NCBI GenBank assembly: GCA_009801085.1
Contig: VNWV01000008.1
Location: 868,001-932,000, forward strand
DNA from: Lasiodiplodia sp. COLG20
Lineage: Eukaryota > Ascomycota > Dothideomycetes > Botryosphaeriales > Botryosphaeriaceae
DNA length: 64,000 nucleotides
Direction of reading: 5' to 3'
Shown here: piece by piece, positions 11,999 to 24,192 of the stretch
How positions within the stretch are numbered: position 1 is the stretch's first letter
Layout: the number at the start of each line of letters is the position of its first letter
Program-made: the position numbers and the translations under genes
The notes under the pieces: model-generated
Databases searched by the model: none
The model's input: the letters and a program-made list of their open reading frames with translations, nothing else
Told to the model about the DNA's origin: nothing

Positions 11999-13003
11999 AT
12001 GCCGCGCGCAACGACAACACCACCAGACGACGGCGGGCCGGCGGCGGCCCCGCTGGCTCGAGCATCGCTGCTGGGGCTGCCGCGTGAGGTGCGGAACCTC
12101 GTCTACGAATTCGTCCTGTATGCATCGCGGAGACCAGCCGTGGGCAACGACTACGCCACCGCACGCCCGCTGTTGATGGACGCCCTAACATACGGCCCGG
12201 CCCGCGAGCTGCTCCTGGTCAACCGCCAGATCCACGCCGAGTACGTCGAGGCCGTGTACCGCTATTGCCAGCTGCAGGGCGAGCTGGGGCCCGAGGACAG
12301 CTGCGAGCTCAAGCTGTCGACGGGCGGCTGGCCGCGCCAGCGCGCCCTGCACCAGGCCGGCCTGCTGCAGCACCTGCGCAACTGGGAGGTGCAGACCGAC
12401 TTCACCGACGTCGTCGGCGACCCCTTCATGCCGCGCTGGGTGCTGTTCCTGGGGAGCCTGAGCCAGTCGCTGGAGCTGAAGCAGCTCAACCTCGAGGCCT
12501 CGCTGGAGAAGGCCCTGCCGCAGATGCCCGCCCTGCGCGAGCTCACTCTGCGCCTGGTGCTGCCCCCCTACCCGCGCCTGCAGAAGTTCCTCACCAGCGG
12601 CTTCGACTTCGCCCGCTTCCTCGCCTACCAGCCGCCGCTGCGACACGCCGACACCAAATACTCCTCGCTGCGCCGCCTCACCAAGCTCGTCACCCCGGAC
12701 TTCAGCGACGACGGCGCCCAGACGTACATCGACGGCACCCACGTGCTCGAGCTGATGGAGCGCGTCGACCGCGTCTGCCAGAAGACGGGCCGCCTGGAGA
12801 AGACGTCGGAGCTGGTGCGCGACCCCAACTACTGGAAGTTCTACCAGGAGTCGCTCAACGCCGGCAAGAACTGGGTCATGCACAACGAGCGCGCCATCGC
12901 CTACGCCGAGGCCCGCGCCTGCGCCAAGCAGGGCTATGACCGCTGGGTCGCCAAGGGGAAGCCGATGTGGAACGAGGCCGTCAACTGGGTCGGCGCAGAT
13001 TGA
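11999..13003 (+). CDS. 2EXR-domain (F-box-like fold) protein, paralogue of the gene at 981-2271
   Basis: A single-exon frame of 334 residues starting at the ATG of MPRATTTPPDD; the open frame upstream of this has no ATG. After a low-complexity leader comes the 2EXR motif LLGLPREVRNLVYEFVL (about residues 24-40). It is followed by LLLVNRQIHAEYVEAVYRYC, LRNWEVQTDF, LRELTLRLVL and the C-terminal GYDRWVAKGKPMWNEA. These five blocks appear in the same order in the minus-strand gene at 981-2271, which marks a diverged duplicate pair. No catalytic residues, signal peptide or membrane segment. Function unknown. G/C at third positions is very strong compared with the paralogue, and the terminal intron of the paralogue is absent here. 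Confidence 0.82.
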   Translation: MPRATTTPPDDGGPAAAPLARASLLGLPREVRNLVYEFVLYASRRPAVGNDYATARPLLMDALTYGPARELLLVNRQIHAEYVEAVYRYCQLQGELGPEDSCELKLSTGGWPRQRALHQAGLLQHLRNWEVQTDFTDVVGDPFMPRWVLFLGSLSQSLELKQLNLEASLEKALPQMPALRELTLRLVLPPYPRLQKFLTSGFDFARFLAYQPPLRHADTKYSSLRRLTKLVTPDFSDDGAQTYIDGTHVLELMERVDRVCQKTGRLEKTSELVRDPNYWKFYQESLNAGKNWVMHNERAIAYAEARACAKQGYDRWVAKGKPMWNEAVNWVGAD

Positions 13004-15511
13004 CAATTTTTCCCGTCCTTGGGCGCAGAGGACTTCTATTGTCTGGGAGGTACGGGTGTGCGGCGTTTTGATCGGTCCTTGAGGGAACTTCGAAATATCA
13101 TGCGGACGCTGACACGAAATTGGACATGGGACTTCGCAATGGCGCTGCGCTGGATACACTTTGCATCGGTGAAAACGGACTCTGGATTTAGAAAAAGACA
13201 TCAAGATACTTATATCCATTCAGCCCGCCAACCAGGGCTATTATCGACCTTACCACTCTCCATAACATACGTGTAACTGCTGACAAATCATCCGCCTGTG
13301 GGTCTGCATTCCACCTTGATAGCTGCTGCGACTTCATTTGTCTATTTCCAGTCCGCATGCATTGCCGCTTTATCTGTGACGTTGTGTCCGGAGCCGCGCG
13401 TCGCCCCTGGTCATTTTCCTGCCACTGTTACTAACACATTGCTGTGGGCACGCCGGCAATCGAAGTGCGTGGCTTTCCTGCCTTTGTTAGATCTCCCAGA
13501 GACAGGGGGTGCAACCAGCCGCGAGCCGGCTTTTTTCGAACATCACCAGTTTTCCGCATCGAGACTATCCGTCCATTGCTTCAAATCGCCACTCGTCGAC
13601 TCGGAATGCCTGTTCGTGTCATGTGCCACGAAATCTGTTTACGGAACCCTTGCAGCTATGTCCGCACTGTCACTTCCTGAAATAGTAAGTGATAATCTTC
13701 TATGATATCTGGGGGAACCAGACAGTAATCAGTTCCTGCATTGCATTTTGGAAAATATAAACAAAAGTAGTTCGCAGAGAACTTCATTCTTACACCCTAA
13801 TCTAGGTTCCGCATTTTTTCGTCACTGTACCACACGATATCGTCGCATTCCGGCCAGCATGCCCCGGTCTTTCTCCGTAACCCTCCGGTGAAGAAAGTAC
13901 CCTGCATCATCGGTAAAAACGGCTTGTGGATGAATTAAGGTGTAGATATGGCTCATAGCAGCGGTGACGACAGCCTTCACTAGGGCATAGGAGCTGTGGC
14001 ATAGTTCCCATTTTCACTCTTGGTTCAAGAAGAATAACGAAGCACTGGGCACTTTTCGAGGCGTTCTGTCCAGGGTCAATATCATAATATACTTATTCGA
14101 GTATCGATACGTTTTCTAGAAAAAGAACTAGCTGTAGCTGTAAAGCACATGTTCACACCCGACTACTTACTTTAAATCCCTACATGTGGACGATAGCAAC
14201 TTTGTGAGACATGTGACACAAAAAATTTCTTTTCACCGCTTATTAACTTTGTATAGAATTTTCAATATTAATCGGCACTGATTAGTCAATGTCCTGGGTG
14301 ATGTCGTTCAAGGGCATGCCGCCACATGTATTTGGTAGCCCTATCTGCGATGTAGTTCTCACCTAATAAATTTTGTAAAATTGTCTCGCTGTAATGTTGG
14401 TAGACTGATCTCTAATCGGGATGGTGAGAAGTACACAAGCTCGAGGAAACGAAGGCCACGAATAAGACAACTAGAGAAGTCCAAGCGCAGTCTTGCGCTA
14501 CACCCACCACCAATCACGCGAACGTCAGCATTCACCATACCCGAAACGCACGCACTAGAACACCATAGGCCATATGTCTACCCTTGGCTCTACTACCCGT
14601 CTTACTGCGGCACAGAACTCGTAGGAACCATGTACCGGAGTGTGACACGAAAACACTCACGGTTTTTCATAGCTGAGCACGGATTGGAAATTGGTAAGAG
14701 ACCTATGTTTGGTGAGTCCTTAAGTGATTTAGAAGCGAAATAAAAGTCCAAACGCCAAGCTATCAGCAGGAGAACCAGGGACGTATAAAAGGAGCAAGGG
14801 ACTGAGCAAGAATAATCAACGTCTGAACAACCACCTCTTGTTTCCATCTCCGCCTGAGCGTTTCCGCCATCTTTCCCAAAGCACTGTATCAGTCTTGTCC
14901 AAACGCACGTATACCCAGAAAAGACAGCAATCTGAATGCAGCGGTATGACTAGCGAACGACTCTTGATCCAACAAGACAGGAAAGCATGAATGTTGAAGT
15001 CCCTTAAATCATAATCTCATAAATCATATCCGAATTCCCATTCCTGTGGGACGAAAAGAAAGTAAAGTTCCAGCAACATTCCCAATGATCCCTTTAGCCC
15101 TTTCCAGTCCCGGTTCTCCTTCCGTTCCATATCTGAACCCCAAACCAAACTAAGCTGAATAGAAAGATGGAAGAAAGCCATCCAGAAGGTTATGTCAAAG
15201 CGAACTACATCTGCAAACCCCTTCGCGACTAAAAGAGAAATACCACTAAGAAGTGAAAGGCAATCTCATTCGAGCTTGAGAGGAAAATGAACGAAAGCAA
15301 GTCTTTTGCCATCTCCTCGCAAAGTTCGTAAAAGAGAGAAGCGAAGGTAAAGAGACAATAGAAACCGTACCAGTGAGCTTTAAGCCTCCCCGGGAAGGCT
15401 GATAAGCGCACCTATAAGCGCAAAAGAATAATAAAAAAATCAAATGCGTGGTGTAAGTAAGAAGAAGGGCTTAATGCAGCGCAGAAAGCCGTGTAAGCAT
15501 GTATTGCGAGA
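13004..15511. other. AT-richer gene-free block
   Basis: About 2.5 kb between the 2EXR gene and the 3' end of PPS1. From roughly 13700 to 15500 base composition is visibly lower in GC than the neighbouring genes. Stops are frequent in all frames, and the few frames over 60 codons carry no motif. I saw no terminal repeats or transposase remnants. Confidence 0.55.
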
Positions 15512-17898
15512 TCATTGCCTTGAGTACGGGCGGTTCATTAGTGCGATTTCGCGCGCAATCGTTCCCCATTCAAGCTCGCGTCGGAGCGGCTCGCCACGTC
15601 GTTGGTGCTGGTACTCCTCCCATTTGAGCAGCTCGTAACTAGGTTTGTTAGCTCAGTTCTAAGAAATATCAAGAGTCTAGACCACTCACGTGAACCTCAG
15701 GTGCGGCTGAATGATGACGTTCAACCTCCTTGCACGGACAAAGCAGTATGCTCGTGGGAAACTCAGGCCCAGCTCGTTCATGACCTCGGCGATGCAGATG
15801 GTGGCAGACCTGCTGACACCCACTCGGCAGTGGACGAGAGTGGCGGTACCATCAATCTTGCCTTGTTCAATGAAACGTAAACACCGGGAAAACTCCTCAG
15901 TCAGAGGATCAACCCCGTTGTCTTGAACGCGGTCAATGTAAAGGAGATTCTGAGTGCCAAACTCCTCCATAGTCTCCTTCACCCACGAGACTGGCTCGCC
16001 GACGGAGAGTACTCGCGTGATACCGAGTTCTCGCAGGAGCTCGGGATTGTTGGCATGGTTGAGATTGCCCAGGTACATGTACGGTAGGATGCGGCTGGGT
16101 AGGCTACCGTCAAGCTTCGACAACCAAGCAGGCTCTTGGAGGGTGAGAATTGAACCGCCGAAGCGGGGAGACTCCTGCAGGATTCGTGGCTGGATGCTCG
16201 TTAGGAGCGCCACGTCAGATGAATAGGCGAAAAAGTTCCGGCCTCGGTCCCGATGCAGACGCACCCAAGCCTCGTGGACCGGAAGTCCCTCCGCGAACAT
16301 GAAGTAGGTAAGCCCAAGCAGCGAGCTCTCGGTGTAACCGTCTGCACAGTGGATCAATAGTTTCCTTGACCGGTCCGTCTTCTCGTTCATATCGCTATCC
16401 CCATCTTCGTCAATACCTGAATCCGTAGCATCCACGGGGTTGGCTATTCTGTAAATCCAATGACACATCTCCATCAAACTGTCGACTTCAGCATGGGACC
16501 AGGTTGGTGGTACGATGCTGCCGGACGACGGGAACGAGAGACTGAGGGTTGGTCTTTTGGTCTTCTCGAGCATCTTTGAAGCTGCTTGCAAAGACCGAGA
16601 GTCGGGGCAGTGGGCGTGGTCGTTTGCCTCGATCAAGACATCGAAATCATTCGCAGACGATATTCCCAATTCGGGATCGGGCGTTGGCCCCATGAAAACG
16701 TTGTGGCTGATCTCTGAGGCTTCGGACATGGTACACATCTCCAGGCGCTCCCAATAGACTGCGGTTATTGTTAGCATGTTGTTACAGATCCACCCCTCAA
16801 TCATATATCCAGACAGCAGCGTATGAGAAAGCGAATGATTGACTCGGAAGATCGCTCACGCGTCATGCAACGACCATATGCCTAGGCCAATGATCCGCTG
16901 CAAAGAAGACTCGAGAATGCTGCCGTCCGGGATTTTGAGGGAACTGTTCGTTGTGGAGCTTGAGCGGGAGCTTACAAAAATCCATTACATTACCCGTCAT
17001 GCAGCCTCGAGAATCTACTGCCACCAGTTCAGGGTGGTTTTCCTCGAACGCACTGAACGGATCTGCGTCTGAGCGTCAGTAAATGGTGAAACCCGGGCGT
17101 TAGACTGACGCAAAACTTACCAGACACAACAAATGTATTGAAATCCTGCACATCGCAGCCCGTGCCGATGTGCCTCTCTCTCCAAGCCCTCTGCGCGCCT
17201 GCAATTCTCGTCGCCAGTCTCACGACTTCTTCATGAGGCATCTTTTCGTCTCCGTAGACGATTATGTCCGACACAGTGGCCATTTTGCAGGCCTGGATCT
17301 GGAAGTTCCTGACAGAGAAGCCATCCCGAGGATCTATCTCGAGGAATTGAGCGGCGTCGTTGGGCGAGTTCTGCATGAGCAACAACTCGTTCGGAGGAAT
17401 TGCACCCTTGAGCTTGGCGCTGCTGAGATCTCCGTCGGCCTTGACGATAGTCAGGCCCCTGATGCACCGGGGCACTTTGCGTAGCGACCTCTTCCTCTGA
17501 ACAAAAAAAGCCAATTGTATCTGGTTGTCGGCATGCAGACCGTGCAGCCATGGAAAGACCTGCTTCGGATCTGGCAGTGGCTGGGTTGCCAAATGCTCGA
17601 CGGCGCGGGAGACGGCGTTGGCGTCGATTGAATAGACAGGGGGCTCATCGCAGATCCGGGGAAGGTTGTCGGGTGGGGCTAAGAGCGAAGATGCCTCGAT
17701 AACGACCTGCTTGACTGGCGGGGATGCCGGAGGCGTGTCGAATTGCTGGACCGGCTGGGGGCCCGGGTGGCATACTGGAAGGTGTTTGTTTGGCACGGGA
17801 GCCGGGGTCCCTCGTGGCGAGGTATTGAGCGACAGGCTGGGAGGAGGGGTCGAGGACCGCGCGGGTAGCGACGGCGCCCTGGCTACAGCGGCAGCCAT
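15512..17898 (-). CDS. PPS1: Pps1-like dual-specificity protein phosphatase
   Basis: Four exons (17121-17898, 16976-17068, 15690-16758, 15512-15638) encode 688 residues. The C-terminal catalytic domain has the dual-specificity signature HCRVGVSRS, with the upstream general-acid region YIDRVQDNG and the downstream RLNVIIQPHLRFTYELLKWEE, which spans the last intron. A second phosphatase-like module lies earlier (LIHCADGYTESSLLGL), with Cys but without the Arg of the P-loop motif. This degenerate tandem arrangement is the Pps1 pattern. Yeast Pps1 acts on phosphotyrosine and phosphothreonine and affects S-phase and checkpoint control. The 217-nt second intron (16759-16975) is longer than its neighbours; splicing it joins MDF to YWERLEM in frame. 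Start is the first ATG; the open frame runs five codons further from a GTG. Confidence 0.9.
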
Positions 17899-20214
17899 TA
17901 CGATGTCGGCCACGATTGCGACAGGCTTGGGTCAGGAGGGAGGAGAGGTTTAAGGTGATGTTGCTGAGGCGGTCGCGGCGAGGGCTCAACGGCTGGCTGC
18001 AGGCAGTCTGGCGGCGCAGGACGGCAAGACGGGAAGGCTGCGGGTTGCAGGAGGAATGCAGGCCGGGAGCTCAAGAAGGCATTGGGCTGCGCTGGCGGCG
18101 CATAAAAGCAACAGCGGACGGGCGGCGTTGGGGCCAGGCTCTTGGTGGGACGAGCGCGGGCGGTTCTGCAGGCGACGCTGTGTCGGAGGCAGGCAGCGTG
18201 GGCGTGGGTGGCACAGCCGAGTTGGAGGGAGGAGGAATTGGAGAGGATGGTACAGAGGTCGGGGAGGGAGTGGCACAAACGAGGTGCGGCGGCGCTCATC
18301 CCCGCTTGCTTTGGTGCAAGGGTGGTCTCATCAATCAGGCGTGGAGAAGGCTGGACTACCAGGACAAGGGCCTGGGCGCTAGCGAAGCTCTTTCCGCTGC
18401 CACCACCCCTCGGTTTGTCGCGTGCGCTCTGGTCTCCGTCGCCGCGCATCGCACCGGCCGCAGCGGAAGCATGGGGATCTTCCCCGGCGGAATGAGGGAC
18501 TTGCCGATAAGCAGGCTGGCGCCTTATCGGGCGGCCCCTGTGCGGTGTTGGCCGCAGAGCGGCAGAGCGACGGGGCGGTGCCAGCGCAGCGCCATGAGCA
18601 ACTGGGCTGGAGAGCGGTTGGTCCGATGGCAGCTGCATCATCGGAGCTGGCTCTCCCCGCTAAAGCTAACTGCTGGTCGACCGGAGTAGGCGGGTCTCTG
18701 CCTTTAGCGCCGTGATCCGCGCCAAGCCAGAGGGCCCACATGGACATCGCGATGCCAGCGCTCGGGCCGGCCAACATCAAGAGGGAATCCGGCTGCGAGC
18801 CTGCACGACGGCACGACGCGCGATCGATCAGAGAGCCCATCGCCGCGCGCTGCCGTACGCGCCCACCGCCGCTGGCGGGATACTCGCCACCCTCCGCCTC
18901 CGCGGTTAGCCTAGTCGCGCGCCGCGCCATCCTTGTCGAAAGTGAGCCTCCCGCAACACCGGGCCGCCCGCGTCGCTTATTGGCCTGCTGCCGCCTTCCC
19001 CTCATGGTTATGCTTCTCGTGCTTGACTTCACCATCGCAGCAGGGGAAATAGCCGCTCACATCATCACTCTCAGCCGCGCCGCGCCAGACGCGCATCGCA
19101 CTGGCTGACTGTTCGAGAAAACATGTGCAGCCGCTCCGACTGGGCCGCCTGGCTGCATTCACGCCGCGTCCGCCCGCCTTAGGACCGCGTTTCCCGAAAA
19201 CGCGTTCGTCTCATGCAGAAATCATCTTTCTGACACCGCTTGCCCCCGTTGCGCCGGGAAAAGCAGATGGGCTTCCATCGTGCATGGGTCCAAAGTGCCG
19301 ACGTCCAATCAGCGTGCCGCTGCCGTTGGTGTGATCTTCAGCCTTCCGTCTGATCTTGCGCCATATTCCCTACTTGAAGCAACCCGACTCGGCCTGGGCG
19401 GACTTCTCACCCCCCTCTCGCTGAAAGTAAAGGACGTAGCGGCAACTTCCAGCTGGCGCACGCCAACACAGAGCACCTTCTGAATCATTCTCGAACCGTG
19501 GACCATCTCTAGCACCGAAGCAGCACCATGCACATGCTTAACCGTTTCCTTCCGCAAAGCCTCCCGCCGGACCCTGAATGGGATCATCGCTGCTCCTCCC
19601 TCGCACCCATGCCAGGTTCCTCCGAACACCTGGCGGGTGCGCCCGTGCAGGGTACGAATCGGGCCAGTCTGCCTTATTCGTGGCTCGTGTGTCCGAGGGG
19701 GGAGCCAGACACATTACTCGCACCCAACACTTGCCACGCAATGCGAAAATGATGCCACTGTTTTCAGAAAATCATCCCGGTGACCACTGAAATCCCGGAG
19801 GGTAGCAGAAATAGTCCCAATGTCTTGCTCTATTTTTGCTCCGACCCCGCTATCTTGGCCGCCCGGAGCCCATGTTTGGTCATGTATCTTGTCAAGCTCG
19901 TACCGTCCGATCTTATTCGCACGCGTACTGTACATATACAACCGTGTGCAACGACCGACTAAAAACGAGGCAATAGCAGCTAGTTCCCAAGTGGGGTCTT
20001 CAAGTGCCATTCGAGTCCATCGCACATACTTCTCACCGCAGTTTCATGTGTCGGGTGGACACGGGGCGTCCTCCAATTCCATATCGTTTGCCCCGTCAAT
20101 TTCCCTACACACGCGTTTGAGAACTTCAGATCGACGTACTTGATACAAACAAGCATCGATCATGGCTTAACCTAACCGGCTGTTTCAGCCTGTCGCCACT
20201 TTTGCACCGTCAGC
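17899..20214. other. Gene-free GC-rich spacer
   Basis: 2.3 kb upstream of PPS1 and downstream of TYW4. Around 17.9-19 kb both strands are open for over 200 codons because stops are rare in GC-rich DNA. The translations are Arg/Gly/Ala/Pro-biased without motifs, so no gene is called. Confidence 0.5.
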
Positions 20215-23200
20215 TTACTTCCTCTCCACCTCCTCAGCCCCCTCCGCTCCGTCCCTCAACTCGCCCACCAACCGCTCTAAATAGAACATGCGCAGATCCC
20301 TTGGCACCCCTTCGAAGCCCTTCACGATCTTCTCTACTGCCTTCCTGCCTTCCTCGTACGCAGCGATGTCCCTGTTCCCGTACACGTCTCTGCCGGCCGC
20401 GTACACCTCCTTCTCCATGTTCCGCCAGAAGACGTTAACCGCCACGCTGACGTCCTCGTCCGGCCTGGCCGTGTGGCTCCACGCGGGCGGGATGAAGAGC
20501 ACGTCCCCGGGGCGCAGGAAGGCCTCGTGGGGGTGCGCCCGCGCCAGGGCCGCGCGCTGCGCTGGTGAGAGCTCGTCGGCGGACGCGTAGACGTCGATGT
20601 TGGAGCTGGACGCGCCAGGCGGGTAGGCCAGCAGCGCGACGTCGCCCGGCGGGTACAGGCGCAGGCGCTTGGCGCCGCGGATCTGGCAGAGCACGTTGGC
20701 CAGCACGTCGTAGTGCAGCCAAAGCGTCACCGGGCCCGAGATGCGCAGCGGCGAGCTGTGCGCGCCCTCCGCCACGGCTGAGAGCGCTTCCGGCAGGCGG
20801 AAGTCCGTCGCCAGCGAGGGGAAGTCCTTGGAGAGCTGCGTGGGGTGCTTGGCCGGCTGCGTGCTGGCCACGGAGCGTAAGTAGAGCTGTCCGCCCGCCG
20901 TGACGTCGTTGATGAAGTCGCCGAAGTTCTGCTTGAGGTAGCTGAAGTTCTTGGTTTGGAATGTCATACGCGATGTCGGGCAAGAGTGTACGATCACCGG
21001 GCGGTCGGCGCCGATACGGGAAAGGAGGTACTCCGGTGTCCAGAGGTCTACGCATGGTCCAATGTCGAGGTCGGTGAGAATGACTGGTTGCCCGGCTGCG
21101 ACTATGGCATCGAATTCTTCTTTCGTCCGGACAGTGGTACGTCCGATTTGCTTGATTGCTGGTGCAGAAGAGCCATTCTCAGGCTTTGATCCTTCTACTA
21201 TGCTCTGTGAGCCGTTCGTCTGCATGTCCGTGGTCTCCTTCCCACATGATTCTTCAGGAGAAGCTGATGACATTTCTTGCTCGTAGTCCAAGCTCAAGCA
21301 GTAGCTCTTTGTGTTCCAAAAGCTTCCCATGGAAAAGCAGACTGCTCCTCCACCAACGAGCACGATCTTGTCGCCGGCTTTCGTCGCTCCAATGCCAACA
21401 AAAAGCGGTCGCGGGCTAGGGCAAGCCGGCATTTGAACAGGCCTTATCCAACATTCGGGACCCAGTGAGATGAGAAGGATCTCCTCATTCCAGCTAATAA
21501 TACGGTCATTCGTGACACCTCCAATCAGCAGGAAGTGGTTCGAGAGTGGAACGATAGCTGCGCCAAACCTTGCAAATGGTATGGATCGGTTATTGAGCCC
21601 CATTTCCCCGGTCCTTTCGGTGCACTTGATTGCCGGGCTGCCGTCTTGCCAACTCAGCGTCCACTCCCAAACGTCGCTCAAGATGGTCCCGTCTGCAGAG
21701 GTTCCTCCCATCAGGATGCCTGACTGTGCTCCGATGGAAGCACATTGTTTCGAATGGCACATACTTGCGCCAAACCGTGCAGGTGGAAGCCCGCAACCTT
21801 GGTTCGATTGGGCAGAGGGTACAAAGGACCAAGATTGTTTCTTCAGGTCGAAGAGTAAGAAATCCCCTAGGACGGTGCTTGCATCTGACTTGCCGCCATA
21901 GATGAGAACGCCGGGTGCATCGCTTCTGTTGTCGATAAGCACAGGCACTGCACAATGTCGGTAGCGGCCATTGAACACACAGTTGGAATTGAAGCTCTCA
22001 GCGCTGATGGAACGGCCTGTTGAAGTCACAAGCCAGGTGCTAGCGACGGCCTTGCTAGGAGATTCTCTTCCTCCAGCAAGCAGGAAAAGGTCATCGCCGG
22101 AGGCCACATTCGTGATGGTTTGACACATTATCGGACCGGATTTGCCAGGCTGTAGCTCGGATTTCCCTTCGTAAGTGGCATCGGCCGTGTAGATATCACA
22201 GTCGCTCAGTCGAGTTTTCTCTCCATAACCTCCGTGGTAGATGACTTTGCTCCTATGCGAGTATGCAGCACCAAAACGTCGGAGGCTGCTTTCCCTGCCA
22301 TCGCGTGAAACAGGTTGCATGTCCAGCTTAGCATTTGCCTGTTGGATGTGGACCTGAGAATTGTCTTCCTCGCGCGTGGAGGCGCTCGTCGCCGCAACCA
22401 GGAGGAGATAATGGCCCCCGAATAGGGCAAACTCCTCCCATTCGTCGAAAGGCTCGATAGCGTCCAGTCTCCTACGTTCGTCTGGTGGAAGAAATTTGTC
22501 ATCGCCCCAGAGCTCCCAGAGCGTTCGCGCTGTTGCCGATGTCCATCCAGCATTCCGGAATCTAGTTTCCTGATCTTTTAAGGTGGGATACTGATAAACA
22601 ACCTTGAGGTGGGTATGAAGTTTCTCAAAGTGGCTCAGCATAGTCGATGCAAAAGGATGGCTTGGTCCTTCCGGGAGACACTGCTCGAGGATGCAAAATT
22701 GGGCTAATTCTGTTAGCGGTACCTGTAACGAAACAAATGTATAACGTACCATCTTTAAACGTGCTTGCCCAGGAGACTACTGCATCGGCGCTCTTGACAT
22801 CCATATAAGCCACGGAGACCTCGGCGACAAAGAGGATGGCGCAGTCATGGACGTGGACTCCTTTCTTGAGGATGGCTTCGAGTTCGGAAAGCTTGCGAAG
22901 GTCGCAGCCGACTGCGAGATACTGGCCAGCTCGCCAAACATCCGGACCATCTGAGACGCCGCTGGTGAGGAAAGGCAAGAGTTCTTGCAGGGCTGCACTG
23001 TTTGAAATGCACGCCCGCTTCTTATGCATAAGTTGCGGATAGTCGACATCGACAAATGTCGCTCGGGCGCACAGCTCTGGCTGCTGGTGTAAGAAATGAA
23101 ATGGTAGAGGATCACTGATAGCGGTCATTATTAGGAAACGTAAAGGGGGTGCAGAAATCATCTTACTCACTATCCACAGCCAAGATTGACTACTATTTTG

Positions 23201-23754
23201 TCCTTCTCAATGGGTTGTCTGAGGAAATCGGTGACAGTATGCTCGATTGCTCTCATGCGCAGCCAATAACCCCTGTTGATGAGTGGGCTCCGCCTTTGGC
23301 ATCTGGCAATGAACGGCTTGAAGAAGTCTGGTTGGTCGCTGTGATATAGTTTGACGACGCTCTGCTTAGAAACTATGCTGCTGTCATTGGTCTTTTAGGT
23401 ATTAGTACCCTGATACTACGACTAAATCACTGAGCTAACTTGAGGGCTACCAGCTAGGCCAAGATGCTTGTATAAGACAATCGTGCTCTTTATTCAGACC
23501 GCGCCCAACCTCAGGAATCATCGAGGGCTAGCCAGGAATGCAGGATCCGAATCAGGATAGTTTTTTCTCGGAGCCGACCGGAGACAGCAAAGGAAAATGA
23601 AAAGCAGTCGGTCATATCAAACGCAAACAACCAAAATAGAAACATGCGCACGGGAGGCGAGCGAGCAATGTTGACTTACCAACATAATATCGTCATCTCG
23701 CTTCTCCTTTGTCGACTTGGCCGCGGGCCGGCTCTCGCGATTCCGGGCGGGCAT
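20215..23754 (-). CDS. TYW4: tRNA wybutosine-synthesizing protein 4 (Ppm2/Tyw4)
   Basis: Four exons (23680-23754, 23171-23391, 22750-23114, 20215-22709) encode 1051 residues. Order of domains: an N-terminal leucine-carboxyl-methyltransferase-like SAM domain (TNDSSIVSK, SPLINRGYWLRMRAIE, the SAM loop VNLGCG near residue 95, FVDVDYPQLM, FILEQ-type motif). Then come central kelch repeats (GAAYSHRSKVIYHGGYG, GVLIYGGKSD, FGAAIVPLSNHFLLIGG) and a C-terminal JmjC-like cupin (LWLHYDVLANVLCQIRGAK, FLRPGDVLFIPPAWSHTA). The enzyme performs the last steps of wybutosine formation at G37 of tRNA-Phe in the cytoplasm, methylating and methoxycarbonylating yW-72. Intron 3 is only 40 nt; intron 1 is 288 nt. 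Start is the first ATG of exon 1. It is divergent from ATG18. Confidence 0.93.
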
Positions 23755-24192
23755 GCTGGCAGGCGGCAATCTATCCCGGGTTACGCGTATCTCGCTTGGC
23801 AAAGGAGGCGGGTGATTATCCCTGAGGCGTCAACAGGTAGAGTGGCGGAAAGGGAACAGGAGCATATGACTTATAGTGAGAGCGACACATGATCGCAGGA
23901 CGGTGGTGGCAGTGGATGAAAAGTCGGCCAAGTTCGGCGGCCCGAGGCGGGAGCTTGGGCCAAACGGGACTGCTAGGCAATTGTCCCCACCACCACCTCG
24001 ACCGCGCTTGACTTGGGCTGCCCGAACATCGCCCAACTCACCACTCCAGTCCTCAACCATGCGCCGCTTATAGCCACCACCCTCCGCCCATCAGTTGCTT
24101 TCTTCGCCGCCTGCTGCGCCCGTCGCTCTCCCCCCGCTCAGCTTCCCCCGCCGTCCTGCACCGCTGCTCCACCACGCTGCTAGCTCGTCAAC
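23755..24192. promoter_or_regulatory. Shared divergent promoter region of TYW4 and ATG18
   Basis: 438 bp separate the two start codons and must contain both promoters and 5' leaders. The ATG18 side is a C/T-rich tract from about 24070 to 24180, a common feature of fungal 5' leaders. No specific transcription-factor site was identified. Confidence 0.5.

Noticed and set aside
16759..17068. Apparent frameshift in PPS1
   Set aside because: At first the exon around 16976-17068 and the following sequence seemed out of frame. Splicing the 217-nt intron joins MDF to FYWERLEM in frame, so the gene is intact.
17898..18689. Long frames open on both strands beside the PPS1 promoter
   Set aside because: GC-rich DNA with few stops. 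The translations are Gly/Arg/Ala/Pro-biased and mutually overlapping, with no motif or splice logic.
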